Shown in pieces: positions 27,831 to 36,430 of a stretch of 64,000 bases of DNA. Position numbers and translations under genes: made by a program. The notes beneath the pieces are model-generated. The model was not told the DNA's origin and made no database searches. It was given only the letters and a program-made list of their open reading frames with translations. The stretch's first letter is position 1; each line of letters starts with the position of its first letter. Origin of the DNA: Phenylobacterium sp. CCH9-H3 (lineage in GTDB: Bacteria; Pseudomonadota; Alphaproteobacteria; Caulobacterales; Caulobacteraceae); contig NZ_LSJI01000225.1 in the NCBI RefSeq assembly GCF_001557235.1, positions 7,989 through 71,988 on the forward strand, written 5' to 3'.

Positions 27831-29020
27831 TCGCCGACCTCGAAGCCTGGGCGAACCTGGCGATCCGCTGGCTGCACCTGGTCGCCGGCATCGCCTGGAT
27901 CGGATCGTCCTTCTATTTCATGTGGTTGGACAGCCATCTGAAGCCGCCCAAGGTTCCGCGCGGCGAGGGCGTGGCCGGCGAGCTGTGGAGCGTCCACTCC
28001 GGCGGCTTCTACCACCAGATGAAGTTCATGGTGGCCCCGGCCGACATGCCGGAGGAGCTGCACTGGTTCAAGTGGGAGGCCTACACCACCTGGATCTCGG
28101 GCTTCCTGCTGCTCAGCCTGATCTTCTACGTCGGCGCCGACCTCAACCTGATCGACAAGACCAAGGCCGACCTGGCCACCTGGCAGGCGATCCTGCTGGG
28201 CCTGGGCAGCTTGGCGGCCGGGTGGCTGGTCTACGACGGCCTCTGCCGCTCACGGATCGGCCAGAACCTTCGGCTGTTCGGCGCGGTCTGGTTCCTGGTT
28301 CTCACCGCCGCCGCCTTTGGCCTCACCCGGGTCTTCTCCGACCTCGGCGCTTTCATGCACGTGGGCGCCATCATCGGCACGGTCATGGCGGCCAACGTCT
28401 TCCTGATCATCATCCCGAACCAGCGGAAGGTGGTGGCCCAGGTCCTGGCCGGCCAGGCGCCCGACCCATCGCTGGGCAAGCAGGCCAAGCAGCGATCCGT
28501 CCACAACAACTACATGACCCTGCCGGTGCTGTTCATCATGATCAGCAACCACTATCCGATGATCTTCGCCGCCCCGCTGAACTGGCTCTGGCTGGCGGGG
28601 CTGGGGATCGCCGGCTGGACGATCCGCCACTTCTTCAACCTCAAGAACGCCGGGCGGGTGGAGCCCCAGATGCTGCTCTACGGCGCCCTGGCCTTCGTCA
28701 CCGTCGCGGTGCTGAACGAGAGCGCCCGGCCCAAGCCGCCCACCGTGGCGGAGGTCCCCGCCTATGCCACCGTCCGCGCCATCGTCGACAAGCACTGCAT
28801 CGCCTGCCACGCCGCCCACCCCACGCACCGCGGCGTGCCGGTCGCGCCCAACGGCACGATGTTCGACACCGACGCCGGCCTGCAGCAACACGCCGAGAAG
28901 ATCTACACCCGCGCGGTCGCCACCCAGTCCATGCCGCTGGGCAACGAAACCCAGATGACCGAAACCGAACGCGCCCAGCTCGGCGCCTGGATCAAGGCCG
29001 GCGCGAAGGTGGGCGGATGA
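27827..29020 (+). CDS. puuD: membrane-bound urate hydroxylase PuuD with cytochrome c domain
   Basis: 397 residues. An integral membrane enzyme that oxidises urate to 5-hydroxyisourate and passes electrons to a fused c-type cytochrome, instead of soluble uricase. About 7-8 transmembrane helices; HLVAGIAWIGSSFYFMWLD and PVLFIMISNHYPMIF are typical of the DUF989 urate-hydroxylase domain. The C-terminal domain (about 310-397) carries one heme-c motif CIACH (Cys324 to His328) and a distal Met region (ATQSMPLGN). Downstream of xdhC with ATGA overlap, so xanthine-to-5-hydroxyisourate is encoded in one run. Confidence 0.95.
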   Translation: MIADLEAWANLAIRWLHLVAGIAWIGSSFYFMWLDSHLKPPKVPRGEGVAGELWSVHSGGFYHQMKFMVAPADMPEELHWFKWEAYTTWISGFLLLSLIFYVGADLNLIDKTKADLATWQAILLGLGSLAAGWLVYDGLCRSRIGQNLRLFGAVWFLVLTAAAFGLTRVFSDLGAFMHVGAIIGTVMAANVFLIIIPNQRKVVAQVLAGQAPDPSLGKQAKQRSVHNNYMTLPVLFIMISNHYPMIFAAPLNWLWLAGLGIAGWTIRHFFNLKNAGRVEPQMLLYGALAFVTVAVLNESARPKPPTVAEVPAYATVRAIVDKHCIACHAAHPTHRGVPVAPNGTMFDTDAGLQQHAEKIYTRAVATQSMPLGNETQMTETERAQLGAWIKAGAKVGG

Positions 29021-29036
29021 TGGTGGGCCATCCCAG

Positions 29037-29151
29037 GTCCTCCCCCCTTGGGGGAGGTCCGCGCGCAGCGCGGGGCGGGGGTTTCAGGCAGGGCGGAACG
29101 TCCGTTGGCTTGAGCCCCCTCTCGCTTCGCGAGCTCCCCCCGAGGGGGAGC
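29037..29151. repeat. composite REP-like palindromic element between puuD and allA
   Basis: Contains CCTCCCCC-CTT-GGGGGAGG (29039-29057), CTCGC-TTC-GCGAG (29121-29133) and GCTCCCCC-CGA-GGGGGAGC (29133-29151). The CTCTCGCTTCGCG core also appears in the inverted repeat around the DUF559 gene at 47 kb. The right arm GGGGGAG (29144-29150) doubles as the ribosome-binding site of allA, 8 bases before its ATG. Confidence 0.75.
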
Positions 29152-29158
29152 ATCTATC

Positions 29159-29647
29159 ATGCGTAACCTCACCCCCGAGCCCCTGACCGCCGACGCCTTC
29201 GCCCCATTCGGCGACGTGATCGAGGCCTGCGACCGGGCCGAGGTCATGCCGATCAACTACGGCTGGACCACCCGCTTCAACGCCTTGGCTGACGTGGCCG
29301 TGGGCGACGGGCACGCCATCCTCAGCATCTTCCGCTCCAAGCCCCTGACGCCGCCGGTACTGAAGATCTTCGAGCGCCACCCCCTGGGCAGCCAGGCCTT
29401 CATGCCGCTGAATGGGCGGCCGTTCCTGGTGGCGGTGGCGCCGCCGGGCGACTTCGATCCCGCCGCGGTGCGGGTCTTCCGCGCCGCCCCCACCCAGGGC
29501 GTGAACTACGCCAAAGGGACCTGGCACCACTTCCTGCTGGCCCTGGAGGCCGAGAGCGACTTCCTGGTCGTCGACCGCGAGGGGCCCGGCGAGAACCTGG
29601 ACGAGGTCGAGCTGCCCGAGGCGGACTGGATCGCCGTCGACCCATGA
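29159..29647 (+). CDS. allA: ureidoglycolate lyase
   Basis: 162 residues. Splits (S)-ureidoglycolate into glyoxylate and urea, the last ring-degradation step and a second urea source. Cupin-fold landmarks: LTADAFAPFGDVIEA, SIFRSKPLTPPV, ERHPLGSQAFMPL and NYAKGTWHHFLLAL. ATG 29159 follows GGGGGAG that belongs to the repeat's hairpin arm, so translation may depend on RNA folding. It overlaps guaD by ATGA. Confidence 0.95.
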   Translation: MRNLTPEPLTADAFAPFGDVIEACDRAEVMPINYGWTTRFNALADVAVGDGHAILSIFRSKPLTPPVLKIFERHPLGSQAFMPLNGRPFLVAVAPPGDFDPAAVRVFRAAPTQGVNYAKGTWHHFLLALEAESDFLVVDREGPGENLDEVELPEADWIAVDP

Positions 29648-30945
29648 CTCGCCACGCCTATCGCGCCGCCCTGCTCCACATGCTGGACGACCCCTCCCGC
29701 GCGCCCGCGGCGGAGGCGCACGCCTATCATCCCGACGGCCTGCTGTTGGTCGAGGACGGCCATGTGGCCGCCTTCGGCGCCTGGGCGGACCTCGCACCCA
29801 CCCTGCCCGCGGACACGCCGGTCGAGCACCTGCCGGGCCGGCTGATCACACCCGGGTTCGTGGACGCCCACGTCCACTATCCGCAGGTCGACGTCATCGC
29901 CGCCTGGGGGGCGCAACTCCTGGACTGGCTGAACACCCACACATTCCCGGCGGAGCAGGCCTTCGCCGACCGGGCCCATGCCGAGGCGGTCGCCCAGGTG
30001 TTCTTGGACCAGCTCCTCGCCAACGGCACCACCAGCGCGCTGGCCTTCTGCACCGTCCACAAGGCCTCGGCCGAGGCGCTGTTCGCGGCGGCCCTGGACC
30101 GCAACATGCGCCTCATCGCCGGCAAGGTGCTGATGGACCGCGAGGCGCCGGCCGGGCTCACCGACACCATCGACAGCGGTCGCGAGGACACCCTGGCCCT
30201 GATCCGCGCCTGGCGGGGCCGCGGCCGGCTGGGCTACGCCGTGACGCCCCGGTTCGCCGTCACCTCCACCGACGCCCAGCTCGCCATGGCGGGCGAGGTG
30301 CTGGCCGCCCATCCCGACGTCCTGCTGCACACCCACATGTCGGAGAACCACGCCGAGATCGCACGCGTGGGCGAGCTGTTTCCCTGGGCGCGGGATTACC
30401 TGGACGTCTACGACCGCTTCGGCCTCGTGGGGCCGCGCTCGGTCTTCGCCCACTGCGTCCACTGCGACGAAGGCGTGATGGCTCGGATGGCCAGGGCCGG
30501 CGCCTCCGCCGCCTTCTGCCCCTCCTCCAACCTGCTGCTGGGCAGCGGCCTCTTCAGCCTCAAGCGCGCCTGCGCCTGCGGACTGAACACGGCCCTCGCC
30601 ACCGACGTGGGCGGCGGCGGCAGCTTCTCCCTGCTCCACATGATGGGCGAGGCCTACAAGGTGGGCCAGCTTCAGGGCGACAACCTCGATCCCCTCCACG
30701 CCTTCTACCTGGGCACGCTGGCGGGCGCCCGGGCGCTGCACATCGACGGCCGCGTCGGCAACCTCCTGCCCGGCAAGGAGGCGGACTTCGTGGTCCTGGA
30801 CCTGACCGCGACGCCCTTGCTGGCTCGTCGCACCGCCCGAACAAGGACCCTGGCCGAGACCCTGTTCGTGCTCGCCGTGCTGGCAGACGACCGGGTTGTC
30901 GAGCGCACCTATCTGATGGGCCGGCTGGCGCACCAGCGCGCCTAG
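29644..30945 (+). CDS. guaD: guanine deaminase
   Basis: 433 residues. Zinc amidohydrolase converting guanine to xanthine and ammonia, feeding XdhAB. Metal and substrate motifs: GFVDAHVHYPQ, LLDWLNTHTFPAE, LHTHMSENHAEIARV, VFAHCVHCDEGVM, AFCPSSNLLLGSGLF and LATDVGGGGSFS. The last ~50 residues contain GNLLPGKEADFVVLDL. Ends at CTAG, shared with a convergent gene. Confidence 0.96.
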   Translation: MTRHAYRAALLHMLDDPSRAPAAEAHAYHPDGLLLVEDGHVAAFGAWADLAPTLPADTPVEHLPGRLITPGFVDAHVHYPQVDVIAAWGAQLLDWLNTHTFPAEQAFADRAHAEAVAQVFLDQLLANGTTSALAFCTVHKASAEALFAAALDRNMRLIAGKVLMDREAPAGLTDTIDSGREDTLALIRAWRGRGRLGYAVTPRFAVTSTDAQLAMAGEVLAAHPDVLLHTHMSENHAEIARVGELFPWARDYLDVYDRFGLVGPRSVFAHCVHCDEGVMARMARAGASAAFCPSSNLLLGSGLFSLKRACACGLNTALATDVGGGGSFSLLHMMGEAYKVGQLQGDNLDPLHAFYLGTLAGARALHIDGRVGNLLPGKEADFVVLDLTATPLLARRTARTRTLAETLFVLAVLADDRVVERTYLMGRLAHQRA

Positions 30946-31346
30946 CGTTTGGCCTTCGCGTTGGCGTCAGCCGGAAACGGGTGGGCAACGTGGAACATCG
31001 TTCCGCCCTGCGGCGCTGCCCAGAATCCGATGAGGAACGGCTCTCGACGGCCACAGAGCGATACGATCCAACGCTCGTGGACCTCCTTCGCCCCCTGAAC
31101 AAACTCGTGGTTCATGTCCGGCCGATAATTGTCTGGGAGAATTTCGGCTTCGACGCCCTCGATCACACCACAATCGAACTTGCCCAGGCCGACGAGTTGG
31201 ACCTGCTTCAATGCATCTTTGGCGACAGCCATGTCGACCGTCGTCGTCCCGGTGAAACGGAAGGTCTCGGCGCGCGTCACGCCGGCGACGCCTGCGGAAA
31301 ACGCCGCCAACAACAAGATTCGACTTCTCACCAGTAACAGACCCAC
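30942..31346 (-). CDS. hypothetical secreted protein
   Basis: 134 residues. N-terminus LLVRSRILLLAAFSAGVAGV is a signal peptide with likely cleavage after TRA. The mature part holds two Cys (KFDCGVIEG and VSLCGRREP), which could form a disulfide, and resembles small periplasmic proteins described only as hypothetical. It converges on guaD (stop codons overlap in CTAG) and is divergent from the NUP gene. GC content is lower than in its neighbours. No function can be assigned. Confidence 0.6.
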   Translation of the reverse strand: MGLLLVRSRILLLAAFSAGVAGVTRAETFRFTGTTTVDMAVAKDALKQVQLVGLGKFDCGVIEGVEAEILPDNYRPDMNHEFVQGAKEVHERWIVSLCGRREPFLIGFWAAPQGGTMFHVAHPFPADANAKAKR

Positions 31347-31470
31347 CTGAATTGCCGCCTAAAGGCGTACGACGAGGGCAACGCACAAGCAACGCGAACT
31401 CTCCGCACCTTGTGGGTTGCGCACATCGTGCGGTTCGGCCCCATTGCGGGCAAGCTTGAGCGGAGCTGCG

Positions 31471-32502
31471 ATGCGATCCCTTTTCCTTGCCCTGACGATT
31501 CTCCTCGCGCCTCTGCCGGCGCTGGCCCAGCCCAAGCCCATCCCGATCAAGGTGGTGGTGATCGCCGCGTTCGAGATCGGGGCGGACACCGGCGACAAGC
31601 CGGGCGAGTTCCAGCACTGGGTCGAGCGGTACCCACTGGCCGAGACGGTGAAGATCCCCGGCGTCGAGCGGCCGGCGCGCCTTTCCAAGGACGGCGTCCT
31701 CGGAATCACTACCGGCATGTTCGGCCGGGCGCGAGGCTCGATGGCCGCGCTGCTGGCCGACCCGCGGTTCGACTTCTCCCGGAGCTACTTCCTGATGGCC
31801 GGCATCGCCGGCGTGGACCCCAAGGCCGGGTCCATCGGCAGCGCCGCCTGGTCCGATTGGGTGGTGGACGGCGACCCGGTCTACGAGATCGACGACCGCG
31901 AGATCACGCCCGGCTGGCCCTGGGGCCTCTACGCCTTCAACAGCAACAGCCCGGCCGAGAAGGGCAGCGGCGAGGGCGCCAGCGGCATGGCCTGGCGACT
32001 GGACCCTGGCCTGACCCAATGGGCCTACCAGCTGACCCGCGACACGCCCCTGCCCGACGGTCCCCAGCTGGCGGCCGAACGCGCGGGCTTCCGCGCCGAG
32101 CCCGCGGCTCAGAAGCCGCCCGGGGTCTTCGTGGGCGCGAGCCTGGCCACCGTACGCTTCTGGCATGGCCCGCGCCGGACCCAGTGGGCGCGCGAATGGG
32201 TCCGGCTGCAGACCGACGGCGCCGGGGTCTTCGCCATGAGCGACGGCGAGGACCAGGCCGTTCTCGACACCCTCCATCTGTTCGCCCAAGACGGCCGGGT
32301 CGACCCGCGCCGGGTGCTCGTGCTGCGGACGGCCAGCAACTACACCTGGCCTGGCGAGGGCAAGCCGATGCGCGTCGAGTTCGCCGACGGCGGGTTGGAC
32401 GCCGCGTTCGAAGCCGCCTACCGCGTGGGCGCCCCGGTCGTGAAGGCCCTGGTCGCGGGCTGGCCCACCTACGAAACCACCCTTCCGAAGGCCCGGCCGT
32501 GA
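31471..32502 (+). CDS. NUP-family (purine nucleoside permease/phosphorylase-like) exported protein
   Basis: 343 residues. A Sec signal peptide (MRSLFLALTILLAPLPALAQ) is followed by IPIKVVVIAAFEIGADTGD and FNSNSPAEKGSG; the whole matches the NUP family, named for Candida purine nucleoside permease but built on a nucleoside phosphorylase-like fold. A leader and the lack of membrane helices argue against a true permease: a periplasmic nucleoside-binding or -cleaving role fits better (inference). The stop overlaps the start of the NCS2 permease by GTGA, so the two are co-expressed. Confidence 0.85.
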   Translation: MRSLFLALTILLAPLPALAQPKPIPIKVVVIAAFEIGADTGDKPGEFQHWVERYPLAETVKIPGVERPARLSKDGVLGITTGMFGRARGSMAALLADPRFDFSRSYFLMAGIAGVDPKAGSIGSAAWSDWVVDGDPVYEIDDREITPGWPWGLYAFNSNSPAEKGSGEGASGMAWRLDPGLTQWAYQLTRDTPLPDGPQLAAERAGFRAEPAAQKPPGVFVGASLATVRFWHGPRRTQWAREWVRLQTDGAGVFAMSDGEDQAVLDTLHLFAQDGRVDPRRVLVLRTASNYTWPGEGKPMRVEFADGGLDAAFEAAYRVGAPVVKALVAGWPTYETTLPKARP

Positions 32503-33827
32503 GCGTCCTCGAAAAGACCTTCCAGCTCCGCGAGCGCGGGACCAACATCCGGACCGAGGTGCTGGCCGGCGCGACCACCTTCCTGACCATGGCCTACATC
32601 GTCCTGGTGAACCCCGCGATCCTGGGGACCACGGGCATGCCCATCGCGGGGGTGGCGGCGGCCACCTGCCTGGCCGCCGGCGTCGGCTGCCTGCTGATGG
32701 GCTTCCTGGCCAACTATCCGATCGCGCTGGCGCCCGGCATGGGCCTCAACGCCTACTTCGCCTTCACCGTGGTGGGGGCAATGGGCGTGCCCTGGCAGAC
32801 CGCGCTGGGGCTGGTCTTCATCTCAGGCATCCTGTTCATCGTCCTGACGGTGGCCGGCGTCCGACAGCTGATCGTCAGCGCCATACCGCGGGCGCTGTTC
32901 TCGGCCATCGCGGCCGGCATCGGCCTCTTCATCGCCTTCATCGGCCTGCGGGGCGCCGGCCTCGTGGTCGCCAACCCGGCCACGCTCGTCAGCCTCGGCG
33001 ACATTCATGCGCCGACCACCCTGCTGGCGCTGCTGGGCCTGGCCATCCTCTCCGTCCTGTTGGTGCTGAAGGTGCGCGGCGCGATCTTCATCGGCATCGT
33101 CGCCACGGCCATCCTGGGCTGGATTTTGGGCCTGGCGACCTGGGCCCCGCAGCCGTACAGCCTGGATGAGATGACGGGCACGGCCCTGCAGCTCGACATC
33201 CCCGCCGCGCTGGGGATCGGCGGCCACGGCTTCGGCCTGGCCCTGCTGGAGATCCTGTTCGTCTTCCTGTTCGTCGACCTCTTCGACAACGTCGGCACCC
33301 TGGTCGCGGTGTCCAAGAAGGCCGGGCTGATGCGGCCGGACGGGTCGATCCCGCGCCTCAACCGCATCCTCTTCGCCGACGCCGGTGCGACCGTCGTGGG
33401 CTCGCTTGCCGGCACCTCCACCGTGGTCAGCTACATCGAGAGCGCCTCGGGCGTCTCCGCCGGCGGCCGGACGGGCCTGACCGCGGTGGTCACCGGCCTG
33501 CTGTTTCTGGCGACCCTGTTCGTCGCGCCCTGGGCCCAGGTGATCCCGGCCGCGGCCACGGCGCCGGCGCTGATCCTGGTCGGCGCGATGATGATGGGGC
33601 CGCTCACCGAGATCGACTGGGACGACCCGGTGGTGGCGATCCCGGCCTTCCTCACCCTCGTGACGATCCCGCTGACCTTCTCCATCGCCAACGGCCTGGC
33701 GTTCGGCGTCATCGCCTATGCGGTGCTGAAGCTCGCCAGCCGGCGGGTCGCGAAAGCCGACTGGCTGCTCTTCGCCCTCGCCGCCCTGTTCGTGGCGCGG
33801 TTCGTCTACATGGCCGTGGAGGCTTGA
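32499..33827 (+). CDS. NCS2-family purine (guanine/hypoxanthine) permease
   Basis: 442 residues with about 12 membrane segments. The AzgA/GhxP branch of NCS2 transporters is indicated by FQLRERGTNIRTEVLAGATT followed by FLTMAYIVLVNP, ANYPIALAPGMGLNAYFAFT, FLFVDLFDNVGTLVAVSKKAG and GTSTVVSYIESASGVSAGGR. GTG start at 32499 inside the NUP stop. It likely brings hypoxanthine, guanine or adenine into the cytoplasm for guaD and xdhAB. No hairpin terminator follows. Confidence 0.93.
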   Translation: MSVLEKTFQLRERGTNIRTEVLAGATTFLTMAYIVLVNPAILGTTGMPIAGVAAATCLAAGVGCLLMGFLANYPIALAPGMGLNAYFAFTVVGAMGVPWQTALGLVFISGILFIVLTVAGVRQLIVSAIPRALFSAIAAGIGLFIAFIGLRGAGLVVANPATLVSLGDIHAPTTLLALLGLAILSVLLVLKVRGAIFIGIVATAILGWILGLATWAPQPYSLDEMTGTALQLDIPAALGIGGHGFGLALLEILFVFLFVDLFDNVGTLVAVSKKAGLMRPDGSIPRLNRILFADAGATVVGSLAGTSTVVSYIESASGVSAGGRTGLTAVVTGLLFLATLFVAPWAQVIPAAATAPALILVGAMMMGPLTEIDWDDPVVAIPAFLTLVTIPLTFSIANGLAFGVIAYAVLKLASRRVAKADWLLFALAALFVARFVYMAVEA

Positions 33828-34243
33828 TTCTTTTTCCGCTCATCCTGGCGAAAGCCGGGACCCAGATCGCAAACGCCGACGCTGGCGGGATCCACTCTGA
33901 GCCGCTCGGTGGCCGCGCTCGTCGGCGTGCGTAGAATGTTGGCTTTCTGTTCTTCGCGTCGGACCGGCGGCCCGAGGACATCGCAATCTGTCGAGGAACG
34001 GCCTCTGAGCGGTACGCCCATCCGACGCCGCAACGAGGAGATGCGGCGCCGGTATTTCCCCAATTCAAAGCCCGGGGGTCTTGTCGCGTAGAAGGCTTCG
34101 GTCGGGCGGGCGCTTCCGGCGCCCGCCAAAAGCGCTTCCGCTGGACCGGTTCAGAACGACACAGCGTTCCTTAACCTGGGGGCGGCCACGCCTCATGTTT
34201 GCTTTTTGTTCTTCTCGTTGGACTGTGCCGCGGCTATCATGTC
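33828..34243. other. 416-bp intergenic region without a convincing gene
   Basis: Holds a REP-like unit (33836-33867), a hairpin GGCGGGCGC/GCGCCCGCC (34105-34127, 5-base loop) and a 23-bp direct repeat (33942-33964 and 34201-34223, 20 of 23 identical). Open frames here translate mostly repeat sequence (for example an antisense GFRQDER run) and lack ribosome sites. It looks like an eroded or repeat-accumulating spacer. Confidence 0.6.
33836..33867. repeat. REP-like unit, copy 1 (inverted with respect to 34855-34886)
   Basis: A 32-bp unit beginning CCGCTCATCCTGGCGAAAGC. It matches the reverse complement of 34855-34886 at 29 of 32 positions. TCATCC(C/T)GGCGAAAGCCGGGA is a very common alphaproteobacterial intergenic sequence type. 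The two copies bracket the hypothetical gene at 34244-34741. Confidence 0.75.
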
Positions 34244-34741
34244 ATGGCCATGCTTGTCGACGCATCCCGCTTTCCCGTTGGTCTCGACATCGACTACGAG
34301 AGCCCTGAGGAGATCGAGGGCCTCCGGCGACTGCAGTTAGAGGCCAGAGAATTCGTCGAGAACGATAGCAGCAGGCCGATCTCTGACCTTGTCCTGGCGT
34401 TCGGCATAGCGCCGATCCTCGCGCTATTCTTGGTGCGTTTCGAGCGCCCCCGAAAGCCGGAAGACGCCGAGCGGTGGGCGGTCGTGGGCAATCTGCCTGC
34501 TATGCATTTCGAGACGGACGATACGCCGACGCCGGCCCTCGCGTTGCAGCTCTATTGTGCGATCGCGCAGGATTGGGCGGACAATGTCCTTGAGGGGCGA
34601 GATCTGTCGGAGAACTATCCCATCGAGGCCGCGCCAACGCGAGAACATGCTGAGATGCTGCTGGATCGCATCGACTTCATTAGGCGAGAACTCATTCCGC
34701 GGGCTGCTGTCTCGCGCCGTGACCCTCACGGAGACGTGTAG
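34244..34741 (+). CDS. hypothetical protein between inverted repeats
   Basis: 165 residues from ATG 34244 (ATG 34250 also possible). Notable segments are VDASRFPVGLDIDYESPEEI, DLVLAFGIAPILALFLVRFE and QLYCAIAQDWADNVLEGRD; mostly soluble with one short hydrophobic stretch. Base composition is clearly lower in GC than the flanking operons. No family is recognised with certainty. Lying between two inverted REP-like units in a repeat-rich gap, it looks like an acquired gene. Confidence 0.55.
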   Translation: MAMLVDASRFPVGLDIDYESPEEIEGLRRLQLEAREFVENDSSRPISDLVLAFGIAPILALFLVRFERPRKPEDAERWAVVGNLPAMHFETDDTPTPALALQLYCAIAQDWADNVLEGRDLSENYPIEAAPTREHAEMLLDRIDFIRRELIPRAAVSRRDPHGDV

Positions 34742-34827
34742 GGGCTCCATGATGTCATTCGGAAGTGCGCGTCGCGATGTGGCTGCGCAACCCGTCGGAC
34801 TCAGCGATCGCCGATGCCCGTATCAAA

Positions 34828-34846
34828 ACCGCTCAAACCGAGCGGT
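34828..34846 (-). terminator. probable terminator of the adenosine deaminase gene
   Basis: ACCGCTC (34828-34834), loop AAACC, GAGCGGT (34840-34846). Read leftward it is followed by TTTTGAT. It lies about 45 bases downstream of the minus-strand deaminase stop, after a REP-like unit. Stem is only 7 bp, so strength is uncertain. Confidence 0.45.
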
Positions 34847-34854
34847 CGCGCTTC

Positions 34855-34886
34855 ATCTGGGTCGCGACTTTCGCCGGGATGAGCGG
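34855..34886. repeat. REP-like unit, copy 2
   Basis: Inverted partner of 33836-33867 (29 of 32 identical). It lies directly 3' of the adenosine deaminase stop codon (34889-34891) on the minus strand and may shape the mRNA end. Confidence 0.7.
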
Positions 34887-34888
34887 GA

Positions 34889-36358
34889 TCAACGGAGGGC
34901 TTCGAACGTCTTCAGCAGGTGCTCGTGCCGCCACTGCTCGCGGGCCTTGTCGCTCCCCGCCACGAACGCCGCGCAGGCGCCCTTGGGTTCGACGGCGCCC
35001 ACCTGGCCGCGGCAGGCCGCCACCGGCTTTCGATAGACGTTGGGGTCGGTCCATAGCCCCTCGCCCGCCAGGAAGCTGTAGGCGATGCCGTTGCGCGCCG
35101 CCGTCTTCAGGTCCGCGTACGTCGCCCCCGTTTTCACCGCCAGCACGTAGTCCGCCGACAGGTCGCTGCGCAGGATGCCGGCGTCGTCGGTGGACAGCGC
35201 CACCGGCACGCCCCGCTGCCGGAACCAGGCGTAGGGATGCTCCTCCGGCTTCACGCCCAGGATCTCGCGGTTCGAGATCGGGTTGACCTCCACCAGCACG
35301 CCCTTGGCCACCATTTCCGCCGCCAGCGCCTCGGCGCCCGTCTCATGGGGCAGCGCCACCCCGTGCCCGATCCGCCGCGCGCCCGCTACCCGCACGGCGG
35401 CGCCGACGTGGTAGCTCAGGGTCTCGGGCGTCGCGACGTTCAGGCTCAGCTCGCCGGCATGCAGCGCCACGGGCGTCTTGCGGCCCCGGTCGGTCAGCAG
35501 TTCCACGATCTTCATGTGGGTGTCGTAGTGGGTCACCGCGTCCTGGCTGTCCTCGGGCGCCACCAGCTGCAGGCCGACCCAGCGCGGGTCCGCGGCCACC
35601 GTGGCGACGCCGAGCTGGAGTTGGGCCATGGTCTCCTCCGGCCGGCCCTGGCGAATGGCCTGGAAGAGGAAGCGCACCGTCACCTGGCAGCCGGGCCTGG
35701 CCTCCGCCGTCCCGCACTTCAGCACCTCGCGGGCGCGGGCCTGCATGGCGTCGGTCTGGGCGATCACCGCCGGGACCAGCGTCTCCAGCCCGGCCTCGCG
35801 CAGCCCCGCCTGCGTCGCTGGCGGATCGCCCTTCCACCCGACACGCGCGCCCAGGCTGCGCGACGGGAAGAACTGCGGCGTGACCATCAGCTCGAGGTAG
35901 AAGGTGTTCTGCCGCGCGAGGTCGCCCATCACCACCGCCAGGGCGTCGCCCTCCCGGCCCGGCTTCATGCCCATGCGGCCGAAGGACGAGAAGAACTGGT
36001 CGTGTCCGGACCGGTCCCGGAAGCCGGGGTGGCGGGTGCTGAGGCTGTCCACTACCAGCGAGCGCAGCGCCTCGTCGGCGACCACGGCCGGCGCCGGCTT
36101 GGAGTCCGGCCCTGTACACACCGGCCGGATCGCCAGTTCCCGCATGTCCACGCACAGACCGTCCTCAGCCGCCCAGTTCAGCAGGGTCTCGCCGTAGATC
36201 GCGCCGGACAGGTGGTTGTGAAGCTCGCCGCCCTTGGGGAACGCCTTCATGAAGGCGGCAAGCTCGCCGGCGGTCATCGTCGAAAGGTCGGGCGTCGCGG
36301 CGGCGGCCGGCGCGGCCACGGCGAGTGCGCCGATCAGGCCCAGCAGGATTCGTTTCAT
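34889..36358 (-). CDS. secreted adenosine deaminase family protein (ADGF/CECR1-like)
   Basis: 489 residues. A clear signal peptide MKRILLGLIGALAVAAPAAA precedes the catalytic barrel. Motifs of the adenosine deaminase family: GGELHNHLSGAIYGETL (zinc HxH), LALHAGELSL-like VALHAGELS (catalytic Glu), RRIGHGVAL, VEVNPISNREI and VALSTDDAGILRS (zinc Asp). The large insert between the first motif and the barrel, and the leader, match extracytoplasmic deaminases of the growth-factor type. It would turn adenosine into inosine in the periplasm, upstream of the NUP protein and purine permease. Substrate range is inferred from family. Confidence 0.9.
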   Translation of the reverse strand: MKRILLGLIGALAVAAPAAAATPDLSTMTAGELAAFMKAFPKGGELHNHLSGAIYGETLLNWAAEDGLCVDMRELAIRPVCTGPDSKPAPAVVADEALRSLVVDSLSTRHPGFRDRSGHDQFFSSFGRMGMKPGREGDALAVVMGDLARQNTFYLELMVTPQFFPSRSLGARVGWKGDPPATQAGLREAGLETLVPAVIAQTDAMQARAREVLKCGTAEARPGCQVTVRFLFQAIRQGRPEETMAQLQLGVATVAADPRWVGLQLVAPEDSQDAVTHYDTHMKIVELLTDRGRKTPVALHAGELSLNVATPETLSYHVGAAVRVAGARRIGHGVALPHETGAEALAAEMVAKGVLVEVNPISNREILGVKPEEHPYAWFRQRGVPVALSTDDAGILRSDLSADYVLAVKTGATYADLKTAARNGIAYSFLAGEGLWTDPNVYRKPVAACRGQVGAVEPKGACAAFVAGSDKAREQWRHEHLLKTFEALR

Positions 36359-36430
36359 GGGGCATGAAGGCGCCCGACCTCGCTTCCCCGGTCAAGCTCC
36401 GGCTGGCGCAATGGGCGAACTGGCGCTCTG

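Noticed and set aside
33806-34129. Small minus-strand open frame in the 416-bp gap
   Set aside because: Its translation is largely that of a common intergenic repeat and it lacks a ribosome site.
33942-34223. GCTTT(C/T)TGTTCTTC(G/T)CGT direct repeat considered as LexA (SOS) boxes
   Set aside because: Only one GTTC half is present; the second half at N7 spacing is missing in both copies, and no SOS gene follows.
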